DNA from: Mycobacterium aquaticum | GTDB taxonomy: Bacteria; Actinomycetota; Actinomycetes; Mycobacteriales; Mycobacteriaceae | Direction: 5' to 3' | DNA length: 64,000 nucleotides | NCBI RefSeq assembly: GCF_002086485.1 | Contig: NZ_MVHF01000004.1 | Coordinates: forward strand, 186,001-250,000 | Shown: positions 27,215 through 35,000 of the stretch, piece by piece | How the letters are laid out: each line of letters opens with the position of its first letter | Numbering within the stretch: the first letter of the stretch is position 1 | Notes under the pieces: model-generated | The model's input: only the letters and a program-made list of their open reading frames with translations | Told to the model about the DNA's origin: nothing | Database searches by the model: none | Made by a program: the position numbers and the translations under genes

Positions 27215-27369
27215 GGGTCAACCGTAAAAGGCGATCGGCCAGCCGGCAGCGGATCTGGCCACAGCTAAGTCATGGGAGCGCGAATATTGTGGCGCGCTTT
27301 GATAATTCAGCGGTGGTGCAAACGACGAGCCCGCCAAGCCCGAGCTGTGCGGGCTCATCGCCTGCGGCA

Positions 27370-27489
27370 TTACTTCTGGCCGGTGCCGCGACACGCGGAG
27401 CAGTTGACCCAGTTGCCGAAGTCGCTGTGGCCTCCGGTGCCATTGCAGCGTGGGCAGACGCCGCGTAGCCGCCGTACGAGTTTGAGCAT
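27370..27489 (-). CDS. Very small DnaJ-type zinc-ribbon protein (39 residues)
   Basis: An unlisted short gene. ATG 27489 has a GGAAGGGG ribosome binding site seven bases upstream. The product begins MLKLVRRLRG and contains two CxxCxGTG motifs: CPRCNGTGG near residues 12-20 and CSACRGTG near 30-37, ending at TAA 27372-27370. Paired CxxCxGxG motifs are the zinc-binding unit of the DnaJ cysteine-rich domain, so this is probably a free-standing zinc-ribbon peptide. It lies 99 bases after the ADP-ribosylglycohydrolase gene on the same strand and may be its last cistron. Function unknown. Confidence 0.72.
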   Translation of the reverse strand: MLKLVRRLRGVCPRCNGTGGHSDFGNWVNCSACRGTGQK

Positions 27490-27588
27490 ATTGCGCCCCT
27501 TCCGTTGTGGTGGATCTCCAACGGTGCCAGCTTGTTTGGTGCGGCGGAATAGGACATTCGGACGACACGAACGCCGACGACTCAGATG

Positions 27589-28992
27589 TCACGCCAGAGA
27601 GCAGCGTCGCAACGCGTCGCGAAAGGCCGGGTTCGGATTCGCGTCGGGCAGTACCTCCAGCACGTCGGACAACGCCCGCTCGGCGTCGATACCAAGGCGC
27701 CGCGCCCCGTAGAGCGCCGCCACGGTGGGTGTGCGGCTGTACGCCTCGACGCAGTGCAGCAGGACCGTGCGTTCCTGGGCGCGAAGCTCTTCGATGGTGC
27801 GCACGGCGTCGAGCAGGACGAAATCCAGGTGTGGGTTTTCGTCGGGACCGGTGCTGTCGATGAGCCGCACCTCGACGTGCGGCAGTCCTTTGGGCACGTC
27901 GGTGTCCGCGATCCGGCACAGCGACACCACCGCGTCCACCTCGGCAGGCAACTGGCGCAGCGCATTCACGCTCCCCAGAAGGACATTCGGGTCATGTGGG
28001 TGGGCAGTGAGGATGTTGACGCGCGACCAGGAGTAGTCGGGATCGGTGCTCGGCTTCTTCCGTTCGATCGTCGCCGCTAGCTGCACGAGTCCGCGGGCCG
28101 TGATGCCCGGCCAGCCGTGCAGCAGCGCCCGCCACTGCAACGGAACCGCTGACGCGCCGTATGCCGCACCGAGCAGAGCGCCGGCGATGGCGGCGACGGT
28201 GTCGGTGTCGTTGCCACAGCGCACGGCGGCGTCGAGCCCGCGGCGGAGATGTTCGGGCCCGGTGGCGTCGGTGGTGGCGATCGCCGACCACGCGGCCTGC
28301 AGCGCAGCGACCACCCAGCCATTGTTGGGGAAGTCCGCTGGGCGTGACGCCTCAGCTTCGTCGAGCCGCCGAGACCACATCTCGCGGCGGCCGGAGTCGA
28401 TGTGGCGCAACCCGATTCGCACGTCGAGCTCCGCGGTCAACACTGCGTGCCGAATTGCACTGCACCACAACACCGTTGCGTCGGCGGCCTCCGGATCGAA
28501 ATGAGTGAGCTCGCTGACCGCTCTGGCCGCTTCGACCATGGCGTCTTCGTCGTGAAGATAGGCCAATGCCACCGGCGCGGTGCGCATCAGCGAACCATTG
28601 CCCGCGGTGCGCCCGGTGCGCTCGTGCAGGGTGGCTGCTGCGGCGCGGGCGCCGGCTCCCGACAGCGCGCCGTCACGGGCGGCGGCGGTCAGGACCGAAC
28701 GGGTCTGGATCCCGACATCCTTGGCGCCCAGAGACCATTCGTGCCAGCGGGCGACGATCGCGTCGTGGGCGGCAGCGTCGCGAAGATCGGCGCCGGTCGC
28801 CGCTACCTCTGCGATGGCGATCGCCATCGCGGTGTCATCGGTCCATTCGCCCGGTTCCCATGGGCCGCCACCGGCCATCTCCACGGCCAGCTCCGGCCCG
28901 CGTGCCGGCTCGAACTCATACGGGGCGCCCAGGGCGTCCCCGGCCGCGGTCCCGAGGAGGACACCCTCGACTCGGTCGTTCAGTGATGCCAT
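27589..28992 (-). CDS. ADP-ribosylglycohydrolase fused to a dual-specificity phosphatase-like domain
   Basis: A 467-residue two-domain protein. Residues ~1-300 are an ADP-ribosylglycohydrolase (DraG/ARH): GVLLGTAAGDALGAPYEF, the metal-binding GEWTDDTAMA, TAGNGSLMRTAPVAL, and the second metal site CGNDTDTVAAIAGALLGA. Residues ~320-467 form a protein-tyrosine-phosphatase-like domain with the P-loop HCVEAYSRT, a C(X)5R signature with its catalytic Cys and Arg. The first half should remove ADP-ribose from proteins or nucleic acids; the second may act on phosphate esters of the product or on phosphoproteins. It faces a Nudix regulator gene across a short shared promoter. Confidence 0.9.
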   Translation of the reverse strand: MASLNDRVEGVLLGTAAGDALGAPYEFEPARGPELAVEMAGGGPWEPGEWTDDTAMAIAIAEVAATGADLRDAAAHDAIVARWHEWSLGAKDVGIQTRSVLTAAARDGALSGAGARAAAATLHERTGRTAGNGSLMRTAPVALAYLHDEDAMVEAARAVSELTHFDPEAADATVLWCSAIRHAVLTAELDVRIGLRHIDSGRREMWSRRLDEAEASRPADFPNNGWVVAALQAAWSAIATTDATGPEHLRRGLDAAVRCGNDTDTVAAIAGALLGAAYGASAVPLQWRALLHGWPGITARGLVQLAATIERKKPSTDPDYSWSRVNILTAHPHDPNVLLGSVNALRQLPAEVDAVVSLCRIADTDVPKGLPHVEVRLIDSTGPDENPHLDFVLLDAVRTIEELRAQERTVLLHCVEAYSRTPTVAALYGARRLGIDAERALSDVLEVLPDANPNPAFRDALRRCSLA

Positions 28993-29013
28993 GCAGGCCT
29001 CCTCGACTTATTT

Positions 29014-29027
29014 GCGCATATTTGCGC
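29014..29027. promoter_or_regulatory. Candidate operator between ADP-ribosylglycohydrolase and Nudix regulator
   Basis: GCGCA-TATT-TGCGC is a perfect 5+5 inverted repeat; the surrounding bases also give a direct repeat TTTGCGC-ATA-TTTGCGC. It sits in the 68-base A+T-rich gap between the two divergent genes and is a plausible binding site for the adjacent NrtR-like protein. Confidence 0.5.
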
Positions 29028-29060
29028 TAATTGAGTTGGACTGTACGCTGAGGCACTGAC

Positions 29061-29717
29061 ATGGACAACCAGAGTCGTCGAGACAGCCACGGGAAACGGC
29101 TTGAGGACTACCCGCGGCCATCGGTCGCCGTCGACACTGCGCTGCTGACAATCGATCCCGCACAAGGGCTGGTGGTGCTGCAGGTGCGCCGCCCGAGCGG
29201 CCCCGGCTGGGCGCTGCCGGGCACCTTTCTGCACGAGGGAGAGGCGCTGGCCGACGCCGTGGCGCGATCCCTCGCTGACAAGGCCAACATCCACGGCGTG
29301 CTGCCGCGGCAACTGCGGGTCTTCGATGCCCTCGACCGTGATGACCGTGGGTGGGTGCTCTCCGTCGCGCACGTCGCTGTCGTCCCGCCCGAACGGTTGG
29401 CGACGCGCGTCGTCGAAACCACCCGATTGGTACCCGTGAACGCGCCGGGCCGGCTGGTCTACGACCACACCAAGATCATCGAACTCGCCGTCGCCGACGT
29501 GCGCGACCGCTACCAGGCGGAACCTGACCCCGACGGCCTACTGGGCGACGCATTCACCCTGCGGGATCTGCGCCTGATCCATGAGGCCGTGGCGGGAGAA
29601 TCGTTGCAGCGTGACACTTTTCGGCGGGCCATGGAAGGTCAACTGGAAGCGACCGGCGATACCACGGCCGGCGGTCGAGGGCGGCCGGCTGAGCTGTTTC
29701 GCCGCGCGACGATGTGA
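29061..29717 (+). CDS. NrtR-like Nudix-domain transcriptional regulator
   Basis: A 218-residue protein. Residues ~20-140 form a Nudix-type fold (VAVDTALLTIDPAQGLVVLQVRR, WALPGTFLHEGEALADAVARSL), but the Nudix box GX5EX7REUXEEXGU is degenerate: the REUXEE part reads SLADKA. The C-terminal ~70 residues form a winged-helix (FTLRDLRLIHEAVAGESLQRDTFRRAM), the NrtR arrangement. NrtR proteins use the catalytically dead Nudix domain to sense ADP-ribose-type ligands and usually repress NAD-related genes. Placement opposite an ADP-ribosylglycohydrolase supports ADP-ribose as the signal. ATG 29061 is preceded by GAGG. Confidence 0.83.
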   Translation: MDNQSRRDSHGKRLEDYPRPSVAVDTALLTIDPAQGLVVLQVRRPSGPGWALPGTFLHEGEALADAVARSLADKANIHGVLPRQLRVFDALDRDDRGWVLSVAHVAVVPPERLATRVVETTRLVPVNAPGRLVYDHTKIIELAVADVRDRYQAEPDPDGLLGDAFTLRDLRLIHEAVAGESLQRDTFRRAMEGQLEATGDTTAGGRGRPAELFRRATM

Positions 29718-29807
29718 GACCGGCCCCACCAGGGGTTTACGCGTCGCCGGCGTCGGCTACCCCGAGGGTTCGGCGCAAAACTCCCGAGGAAAGTGGGTGA
29801 AACAAGC

Positions 29808-30068
29808 ATGACCTTCACATCTACCCGCATGACACTGGTGCTCGCCGGATCGGCAACCGCAGTGGCCGTTGCCCTTTCGCCCGGCGCCGGGGCGGACGAG
29901 CCCAACCAGTGCCAGAGCGGAGGAACTCCCGGCGGCGTGGCGGGTCCGCCGACGTGTGAGGTGACGCCGCCGGCCGTCACCGGAACACCTGGGCCGACGC
30001 CGGGGCCAGGCGTTCAGAACGGGCCCTACGGGCCGGCCGAGGAGCAGCCGCCGGTTGGCGGGCATTAG
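29808..30068 (+). CDS. Small secreted proline/glycine-rich protein
   Basis: An 86-residue protein with a Sec signal peptide (TRMTLVLAGSATAVAVALSPGAGA-like, cut after A-x-A near residue 28) and a short mature part rich in Pro and Gly with two Cys (NQCQSGG, PTCEV), which may form a disulfide. ATG 29808 gives a clean signal; GTG 29793 lies too close to the GAGGAAAG sequence. Similar small exported proteins are common in mycobacteria and have no known role. Confidence 0.7.
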   Translation: MTFTSTRMTLVLAGSATAVAVALSPGAGADEPNQCQSGGTPGGVAGPPTCEVTPPAVTGTPGPTPGPGVQNGPYGPAEEQPPVGGH

Positions 30069-30128
30069 TCCTGCCGGACCGCGGCCACGGTTCGACTTTC
30101 GCGAAACTCCTTCCGTACGGTCGGAACC

Positions 30129-31088
30129 ATGAGTGTGTACAACGTGGCTTTCGAATGGACGGAAACCAATCGGCATTGGCTCATCGAGGTCCCCATCCGC
30201 ATCGCGGCGTACATCGTCGTCGCACTGTTGGTGCGATTTTTGCTGCACCGCATGATCGATCGCGCGACCACCGGTAAAGCTCGCGAGGTCCGTGGCGGGG
30301 ACATGGAAGTCGAGACCAAACGGCCACCGCTGGTGCGCTATTTGCGTGACCGGGCATCAGCAGCAGGAGGCAGAGCGGCCGAACGGCGCCAGCAGCGCGC
30401 CCAGACCATCGGATCGGTCCTCAAATCGACCGTGTCGATCCTGCTGCTGATCTGGGTGGTGTTGGCGGTGCTCAGCACACTCGGCGTGAACATCGCGCCG
30501 TTCATCGCCTCTGCCGGCGTCGTCGGCCTCGCCATCGGCTTCGGCGCGCAGAACCTGGTCAAAGACTTCGTCACCGGTGTGTTCATGCTGCTGGAGGACC
30601 AGTACGGCGTCGGCGACACCGTGGACGTCGGGGACGTGACCGGTGAGGTGCAGAGCGTCGGACTGCGGATCACCACGCTGCGCGACATCGACGGCACCCT
30701 CTGGTACGTCCGCAACGGCGAGATCTCTCGCGTCGGGAACATGAGCCAGGATTTTGCCGTCGCGCGGGTCGAGGTGCCGGTCGCACTGACTGCTGATGTC
30801 GACCGGGCCGAGCAGGTCGCCCTCGACGCCGCGCACGACGTCATCGCTGACCCGGCGGTGGCCCACAAGGTGGTGGGTGAGCCGGAAATGCTTGGCGTGC
30901 AGGAGTTGTCAGCGGATCTGCTGAAACTGCGGATGACGGTGAAGACCAAGCCCAACGCGCAGTGGGCGGTGCAGCGCAGGTTGCGGCGAGCGGTGCTGCG
31001 GGCTTACGACGAGCACGGCATCGACCTGCCCTACCCGCAGGGACGCATCCACGCCGTGGTCGGCGGGAAACCCGCCGAGGAGAGCTAG
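30129..31088 (+). CDS. Mechanosensitive ion channel, MscS family
   Basis: A 319-residue channel protein. One membrane helix is at residues ~22-40, then a charged linker and a second helix (VLKSTVSILLLIWVVLAVLSTLG). The pore-lining TM3 reads PFIASAGVVGLAIGFGAQNLVKDFVTGVFMLLEDQYGVGD, the most conserved MscS stretch, followed by the beta domain (GEVQSVGLRITTLRDIDG) and a C-terminal alpha/beta vestibule. It should release solutes on hypo-osmotic shock. The fold is complete; the N-terminal part is shorter than in multi-helix members. Confidence 0.9.
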   Translation: MSVYNVAFEWTETNRHWLIEVPIRIAAYIVVALLVRFLLHRMIDRATTGKAREVRGGDMEVETKRPPLVRYLRDRASAAGGRAAERRQQRAQTIGSVLKSTVSILLLIWVVLAVLSTLGVNIAPFIASAGVVGLAIGFGAQNLVKDFVTGVFMLLEDQYGVGDTVDVGDVTGEVQSVGLRITTLRDIDGTLWYVRNGEISRVGNMSQDFAVARVEVPVALTADVDRAEQVALDAAHDVIADPAVAHKVVGEPEMLGVQELSADLLKLRMTVKTKPNAQWAVQRRLRRAVLRAYDEHGIDLPYPQGRIHAVVGGKPAEES

Positions 31089-31161
31089 TTGTCGGAGGTC
31101 TCTGTCATTCTGTTCGGCTCGCGTGTGCGGGCTGTCCGAACAGAAAGATGGAGACGTTCCG

Positions 31162-31407
31162 ATGAACACCGGCCACTGCACGCGCGTCGAGCTTTCGACG
31201 CGTGAGCGCGAGATTCTGATTGCCTGGCTGAGAACGGAAAGCAAAGCCGCTGTGGGGCGGGCACTGTTCATCGCGCCCGGCACCGTCGCGACATATCTGC
31301 AGCGGGTGCGCGCGAAGTACGAGCGAGCGGGACGGCCCGCCCCGACCAAAGCGGCCCTGGCCGCGCGGGCGATCCAGGATGGCTACATCGCGCTCGACGA
31401 CCTGTAA
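31162..31407 (+). CDS. LuxR-type helix-turn-helix protein (DNA-binding domain only)
   Basis: An 81-residue protein consisting almost only of a LuxR C-terminal HTH domain: LSTREREILIAWLRTESKAAVGRALFIAPGTVATYLQRVRAKY. No receiver or sensor domain is present. ATG 31162 follows a GGAG; the frame extends to GTG 31123 without a better start. The 3' end overlaps the convergent phosphoesterase gene by 25 bases. Similar HTH-only proteins are common in mycobacteria; targets unknown. Confidence 0.75.
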   Translation: MNTGHCTRVELSTREREILIAWLRTESKAAVGRALFIAPGTVATYLQRVRAKYERAGRPAPTKAALAARAIQDGYIALDDL

Positions 31408-32357
31408 TGGTCAGGGCGGATTTGTTTTTCGCCGGACCAGCGGTACGCCGTCAGCGCGCCGCCTCGCACCGCGCTGAAGTCGACGCATGCGGTGTAGGCG
31501 GTCCAGTCCTGCCGATGCTTGGGCGTGCCCTGCCGCCAGTAATGGCCGTAGAACACCGGTACTCTCCCCATGTAGATGTGCGACAGGGTATTTGCCACTT
31601 CCAACTCCGGCAACGGTGGGTAGGGCTCGCCGGCTTCGGTCGTGAAATTGCCGCCCATTTCGGCGATGTCGCGCAAGGTGCGGGCCTCGCCGTTCCACCA
31701 CTGCATGCGGGCGTTCTCCCGTGGGTGGCCGTCCTTGTCGTGGTACTTGGGCTGTCCGTGATCGACCAGGCTGATCTCCGGGCCCTTCAGCAGCGTCTCG
31801 ACCGCCGTGAACAACGGATCGTTCTCGTCGCTGGCTGCCACCAGGTGCTTCACGTCTCCGAACGGCGTGCTCGAGCCGCACTGATGCTCGACGAGTCTCA
31901 TCGAGTCCTCGTGCCAGCAGGCATGCACGACTCGCAGATCCCCGAGGTCGAGCCACAGCGGAATCGTCCTGAACCACTTCAGGTATCGGCGGCGGTCGTC
32001 GCTTGTGACCTGGTCGAGAAAGGCTCGGTGCTGGTTGGTGTTCTTCTCGGTGTGCGGGCGCAGGAAGTTGCCGCTGCCGGGCGGCCATTCGGTGTCGTAG
32101 GCCAGCGCGTTGAACTCGTGATTGCCCATCACGATCTTCGCGCTGCCGGAGTCGACCATGGACTTGACGGTGCGCAGTACCTGCAACTGTTCTCCGCCGC
32201 GGTCGATCAGGTCGCCCACGAAGATGGCCTGGCGGTCGGGATGGCGGTATTCGCCTGTGCCGTCGGCTTTTTGGTAGTCGAGCGCGATCAGCAAGTCTTC
32301 GAGTTTGGTGGCACATCCGTGGACGTCGCCGATGATGTCGTATCCCTGCACTGTCAT
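31383..32357 (-). CDS. Calcineurin-like metallophosphoesterase
   Basis: A 324-residue phosphoesterase. The metal-binding motifs are GDVHGCATKLEDLL near the N-terminus, GDLIDRGGEQ, and GNHEFNALAYD. Later His residues are in HACWH and in FYGHYW. The set resembles the ApaH/PrpE group that splits dinucleoside polyphosphates or protein phosphates. A domain rich in Trp follows the second motif and distinguishes it from short PrpA-type enzymes. ATG 32357 was chosen because the catalytic domain begins directly after it; a 59-residue upstream extension of the frame is Arg/Ser-rich and unlikely. Confidence 0.85.
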   Translation of the reverse strand: MTVQGYDIIGDVHGCATKLEDLLIALDYQKADGTGEYRHPDRQAIFVGDLIDRGGEQLQVLRTVKSMVDSGSAKIVMGNHEFNALAYDTEWPPGSGNFLRPHTEKNTNQHRAFLDQVTSDDRRRYLKWFRTIPLWLDLGDLRVVHACWHEDSMRLVEHQCGSSTPFGDVKHLVAASDENDPLFTAVETLLKGPEISLVDHGQPKYHDKDGHPRENARMQWWNGEARTLRDIAEMGGNFTTEAGEPYPPLPELEVANTLSHIYMGRVPVFYGHYWRQGTPKHRQDWTAYTACVDFSAVRGGALTAYRWSGEKQIRPDHYRSSSAM

Positions 32358-32586
32358 TCCTGGACTCCCTTCGTCCGGTGATCCTGCTGACCGCTGGCTT
32401 TCGACCGTGGAGATGGCGTGGCATGCCATCTGAACTCGACGACGGCCTCTCAACACGCACCTTGATGGTATCGGTGTGCACTGACAGGTGAGAATGCGGT
32501 GGATTGGGCAATGTGTGGTGAGAGGCATCGTCAAAACTTTTGACGGCGTCGAGGCGGTTGTGTGTCACGTGGCAGACTTCCACGTG

Positions 32587-33054
32587 ATGCACGCACAGAT
32601 CCTGCACGCCGATGACTGGCCGCTCTGGCGTCATCTCCGCCTGCAGGCGCTGGCAGAGTCACCCGACATGTACGGGTCGACGCTGGCCGAGTGGACGGGC
32701 ACCGGTGACACGGAAGAGCGCTGGCGCCAACGGTTTTCCACCGTTCCGCTCAACATCGTCGTTCATTGCGATGGGGAACCGGCCGGGATCGTGGGTGCCT
32801 ACGAGCAGCCTGGCGGTGCGGTGGAACTGATCTCCATGTGGGTCGCACCGGCTGCTCGTGGACGCGGTGTCGGCGACGCCGCTGTGCAGGCCGTGCTGGA
32901 TTGGGCCGGAGCTCGCGACGTGGTGCTCTCGGTCAAGGCGCACAACCGGCCGGCCATCGCGCTCTACGAACGCAACGGATTCGTAGATGCCGGGCCATCG
33001 CCCGACGATGCCGGTGAGCGGTTGATGCGTCGGCGCGCTGAAGCATGGTCGTGA
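32587..33054 (+). CDS. GNAT-family N-acetyltransferase
   Basis: A 155-residue acetyltransferase. The acetyl-CoA binding motif A reads SMWVAPAARGRGVGDAAVQAVLDWA (Q/R-x-x-G-x-G/A type), followed by motif B VKAHNRPAIALYERNGFVDAG. The N-terminus (DDWPLWRHLRLQALAESPDMYGSTLAE) is that of the group that includes many mycobacterial GNATs. ATG 32587 begins the conserved domain; the frame is open to 32488. Substrate unknown. Confidence 0.85.
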   Translation: MHAQILHADDWPLWRHLRLQALAESPDMYGSTLAEWTGTGDTEERWRQRFSTVPLNIVVHCDGEPAGIVGAYEQPGGAVELISMWVAPAARGRGVGDAAVQAVLDWAGARDVVLSVKAHNRPAIALYERNGFVDAGPSPDDAGERLMRRRAEAWS

Positions 33055-33074
33055 CGGCGGCTGCTTACGAGGTC

Positions 33075-33106
33075 GGTACCTGATTTGGTACCAGCAGCGG
33101 TATCGT
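33075..33106 (+). promoter_or_regulatory. Candidate promoter/operator of the Phd/Doc pair
   Basis: GGTACC occurs at 33075-33080 and 33087-33092, forming a palindromic pair with a 6-base spacer. It is followed by a TATCGT box (33101-33106) that can serve as a -10 element just before ATG 33112. Autoregulation by the antitoxin at such a site is inferred. Confidence 0.45.
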
Positions 33107-33111
33107 GGGTT

Positions 33112-33309
33112 ATGCCTTCTTTGAATGTGGACTTCGACGAGGCCGAAATGGAGCAGATCCGTGCCGCTGCCCGAGCTGATGACCTGTCGCTCAAGAAGTT
33201 CGCGCATGCGGCCATCATGGAGCGCGCGAGCATGCACAAGCGCCGGATCGCGGAGGCGGCGCGAGTAGTGGCTGAGCGTTCGGCAGAGCTCAACCGGCGT
33301 TTGGCGTGA
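33112..33309 (+). CDS. Antitoxin of a Doc-type toxin-antitoxin pair
   Basis: A 65-residue protein: an N-terminal ribbon/helix part ([34 protein letters not shown], resembling ribbon-helix-helix) and a charged helical tail ([17 protein letters not shown]) suited to wrap the toxin. The stop overlaps the toxin GTG start (GTGA), the classic toxin-antitoxin arrangement. It lies after a GGTACC operator-like pair. Typical neutraliser for Fic/Doc toxins in mycobacteria. Confidence 0.8.
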   Translation: MPSLNVDFDEAEMEQIRAAARADDLSLKKFAHAAIMERASMHKRRIAEAARVVAERSAELNRRLA

Positions 33310-33692
33310 TCGAGTACCTCGACCGCGAGGATGTTCTCACCGCAGGCTCCATCGCATTCGGCGCCGAGGTGAAAGTGCGCGACTACGGTCTGCTCGACGC
33401 TGCGGTCGCCCGACCGCAGGCGACAGTTTTCGGTGTGGACGCGTATCCAGAGATCTGGGACAAGGCGGCTGCGCTGTTGCAGTCGCTGGCGCGCAATCCT
33501 GCCCTTGTCGACGGGAACAAGCGGACGGCCTGGGCCGCCGCGTGGACCTTCTTGCATATCAATGGGTTTGAGCTGGCACCTGACTTCGATGTCGATCGGG
33601 CCGAGAATCTCATGAATGAGGTCGCGACCCGAGATCGGGAGTGGGCCGATATTTCGGCTGCGCTGGCGGGGTTTGCCGCACGACCCCGATGA
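33306..33692 (+). CDS. Doc/Fic-type toxin with altered catalytic motif
   Basis: A 128-residue death-on-curing family protein. The fold signature is clear (DREDVLTAG near the start, [28 protein letters not shown]). In Doc proteins the Fic loop has a His five residues before the Gly; here that position is Pro65 ([10 protein letters not shown]), encoded by CCT at 33498-33500. One base change from CAT would explain it. Doc normally phosphorylates elongation factor EF-Tu; without the His the activity is doubtful. The rest of the gene is intact and coupled to its antitoxin. Confidence 0.85.
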   Translation: MIEYLDREDVLTAGSIAFGAEVKVRDYGLLDAAVARPQATVFGVDAYPEIWDKAAALLQSLARNPALVDGNKRTAWAAAWTFLHINGFELAPDFDVDRAENLMNEVATRDREWADISAALAGFAARPR

Positions 33693-33731
33693 ATTGGCAA
33701 ATTTGTCGGTCCCAGCGTGTTAGATCGCTGC

Positions 33732-35000
33732 ATGCTGCAAGAGGACGCCACGAATGTGCGTGTGTTTCGCGATGACGACGACGGCTATCTGGCCTGGATC
33801 GCCGACCACTCCGATGGGCACGTCATCAACATCGCACGAAGCCTGTGGCCGGGCGACGCACGTGTGCACCGCGCCGACTGTCGGACCATCAGCGGTCAGA
33901 TCCCACGCGGCGCGTTGTGGACTGGACCGTACGTGAAGGTTTGCGCAGAGCATCCGGCCGAACTCGAGCAGTGGGCGAACAATCGGTTGGGAGAGCAGGT
34001 GCGGCTGTGCGGGTCCTGCCACCCGGCCCGATCAGATACCGGGTCGGCGTCTCGCAACAGGGCCGAACGCGCGACGGACACCTCGGTGCCCGCAGGGCGC
34101 GCGCTGGTCCACGTGGGTAATGGAGTTGTCGAGGCCTGGGCCGACGACTACATCCGTTATGAGGTCAAGCACCGGCCGCCCTGGCAAGAGCAGCTACGGA
34201 CCGAGATCCGGATGCACTGCGAGCGGCTCAAACCGTCAGCCGGGCAGGTGTTGCACGCAGTGTTCTTCGGCGACAAGCGCGCCAACGCCGACGTCGAGAA
34301 TGTCCTGCTCTACTGCTTCGGCTCGTTCGCAACTGCCGGCAGCAACGGGATCCGCTTCGAGCACGGTGCCGGCGTGCCGCTCACTGCCGGGGGTGACGCA
34401 TATCCGTTCTGCTACCGCTACGCACTCGCGCCGCGATCAGGTACCTTCGCCGACTGGCGGCAGGGGCGGACACTTGCGTCGTTCGACTGGACCGATCTGG
34501 GCGCGTTCACCGGCGAAAAGATCGCGGCGCAGGTGTGGCTGGCGCTCAGCCGAGGCCAGGCCGAGGTGGCCGAACAAGTGCGCGCGCCCGACACACCATT
34601 CGCCGTCAGAGTCGAAGTCCGGCCTCCCCGCGAACATCAGAAGGTCCTGGGCAATCTGGTGAAAGGGGTCTTCGACGGTGTGATCAGCGCCTTCCAGGCC
34701 CACACGGACACGACTGTCTTACCAGAGGTCGGCGAGCGAATCGCGAAAGTCGTTGGGGCAATTCCAACAGAAATTGACCAACACCTGCTCGATCGACACC
34801 GGGCGGTGCTCGGCGACGTATCACGGCTCGTCTCGCCGTACGGCAAAGGCGTGCAATGGAACCCGGCCGACCACTGGTGTGTTGCCGGTGAGTTGCTCCG
34901 CGCGGAGCCGATCGACTCACACTGGGCGATCAAGGGCGAGATCGTCGAGCTCCACCGCTGGAGCCCTACCCCTCAGCCGCCACCAACGACCCGAGCTTGA
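33732..35000 (+). CDS. Hypothetical protein
   Basis: A 422-residue protein with no family I recognise. The N-terminal ~95 residues (DDDDGYLAWIADHSDGHVINIARSL, then HRADCRTISG and VCAEHPAELEQWANN, CGSCHP) look like a small module with Cys and His that often precedes variable C-terminal parts in actinobacterial accessory proteins. The C-terminal part is an unrelated alpha/beta stretch. ATG 33732 is preferred; GTG 33717 would add five residues. The last 35 bases overlap prfC on the other strand, so the real 3' end deserves a check. Confidence 0.65.
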   Translation: MLQEDATNVRVFRDDDDGYLAWIADHSDGHVINIARSLWPGDARVHRADCRTISGQIPRGALWTGPYVKVCAEHPAELEQWANNRLGEQVRLCGSCHPARSDTGSASRNRAERATDTSVPAGRALVHVGNGVVEAWADDYIRYEVKHRPPWQEQLRTEIRMHCERLKPSAGQVLHAVFFGDKRANADVENVLLYCFGSFATAGSNGIRFEHGAGVPLTAGGDAYPFCYRYALAPRSGTFADWRQGRTLASFDWTDLGAFTGEKIAAQVWLALSRGQAEVAEQVRAPDTPFAVRVEVRPPREHQKVLGNLVKGVFDGVISAFQAHTDTTVLPEVGERIAKVVGAIPTEIDQHLLDRHRAVLGDVSRLVSPYGKGVQWNPADHWCVAGELLRAEPIDSHWAIKGEIVELHRWSPTPQPPPTTRA

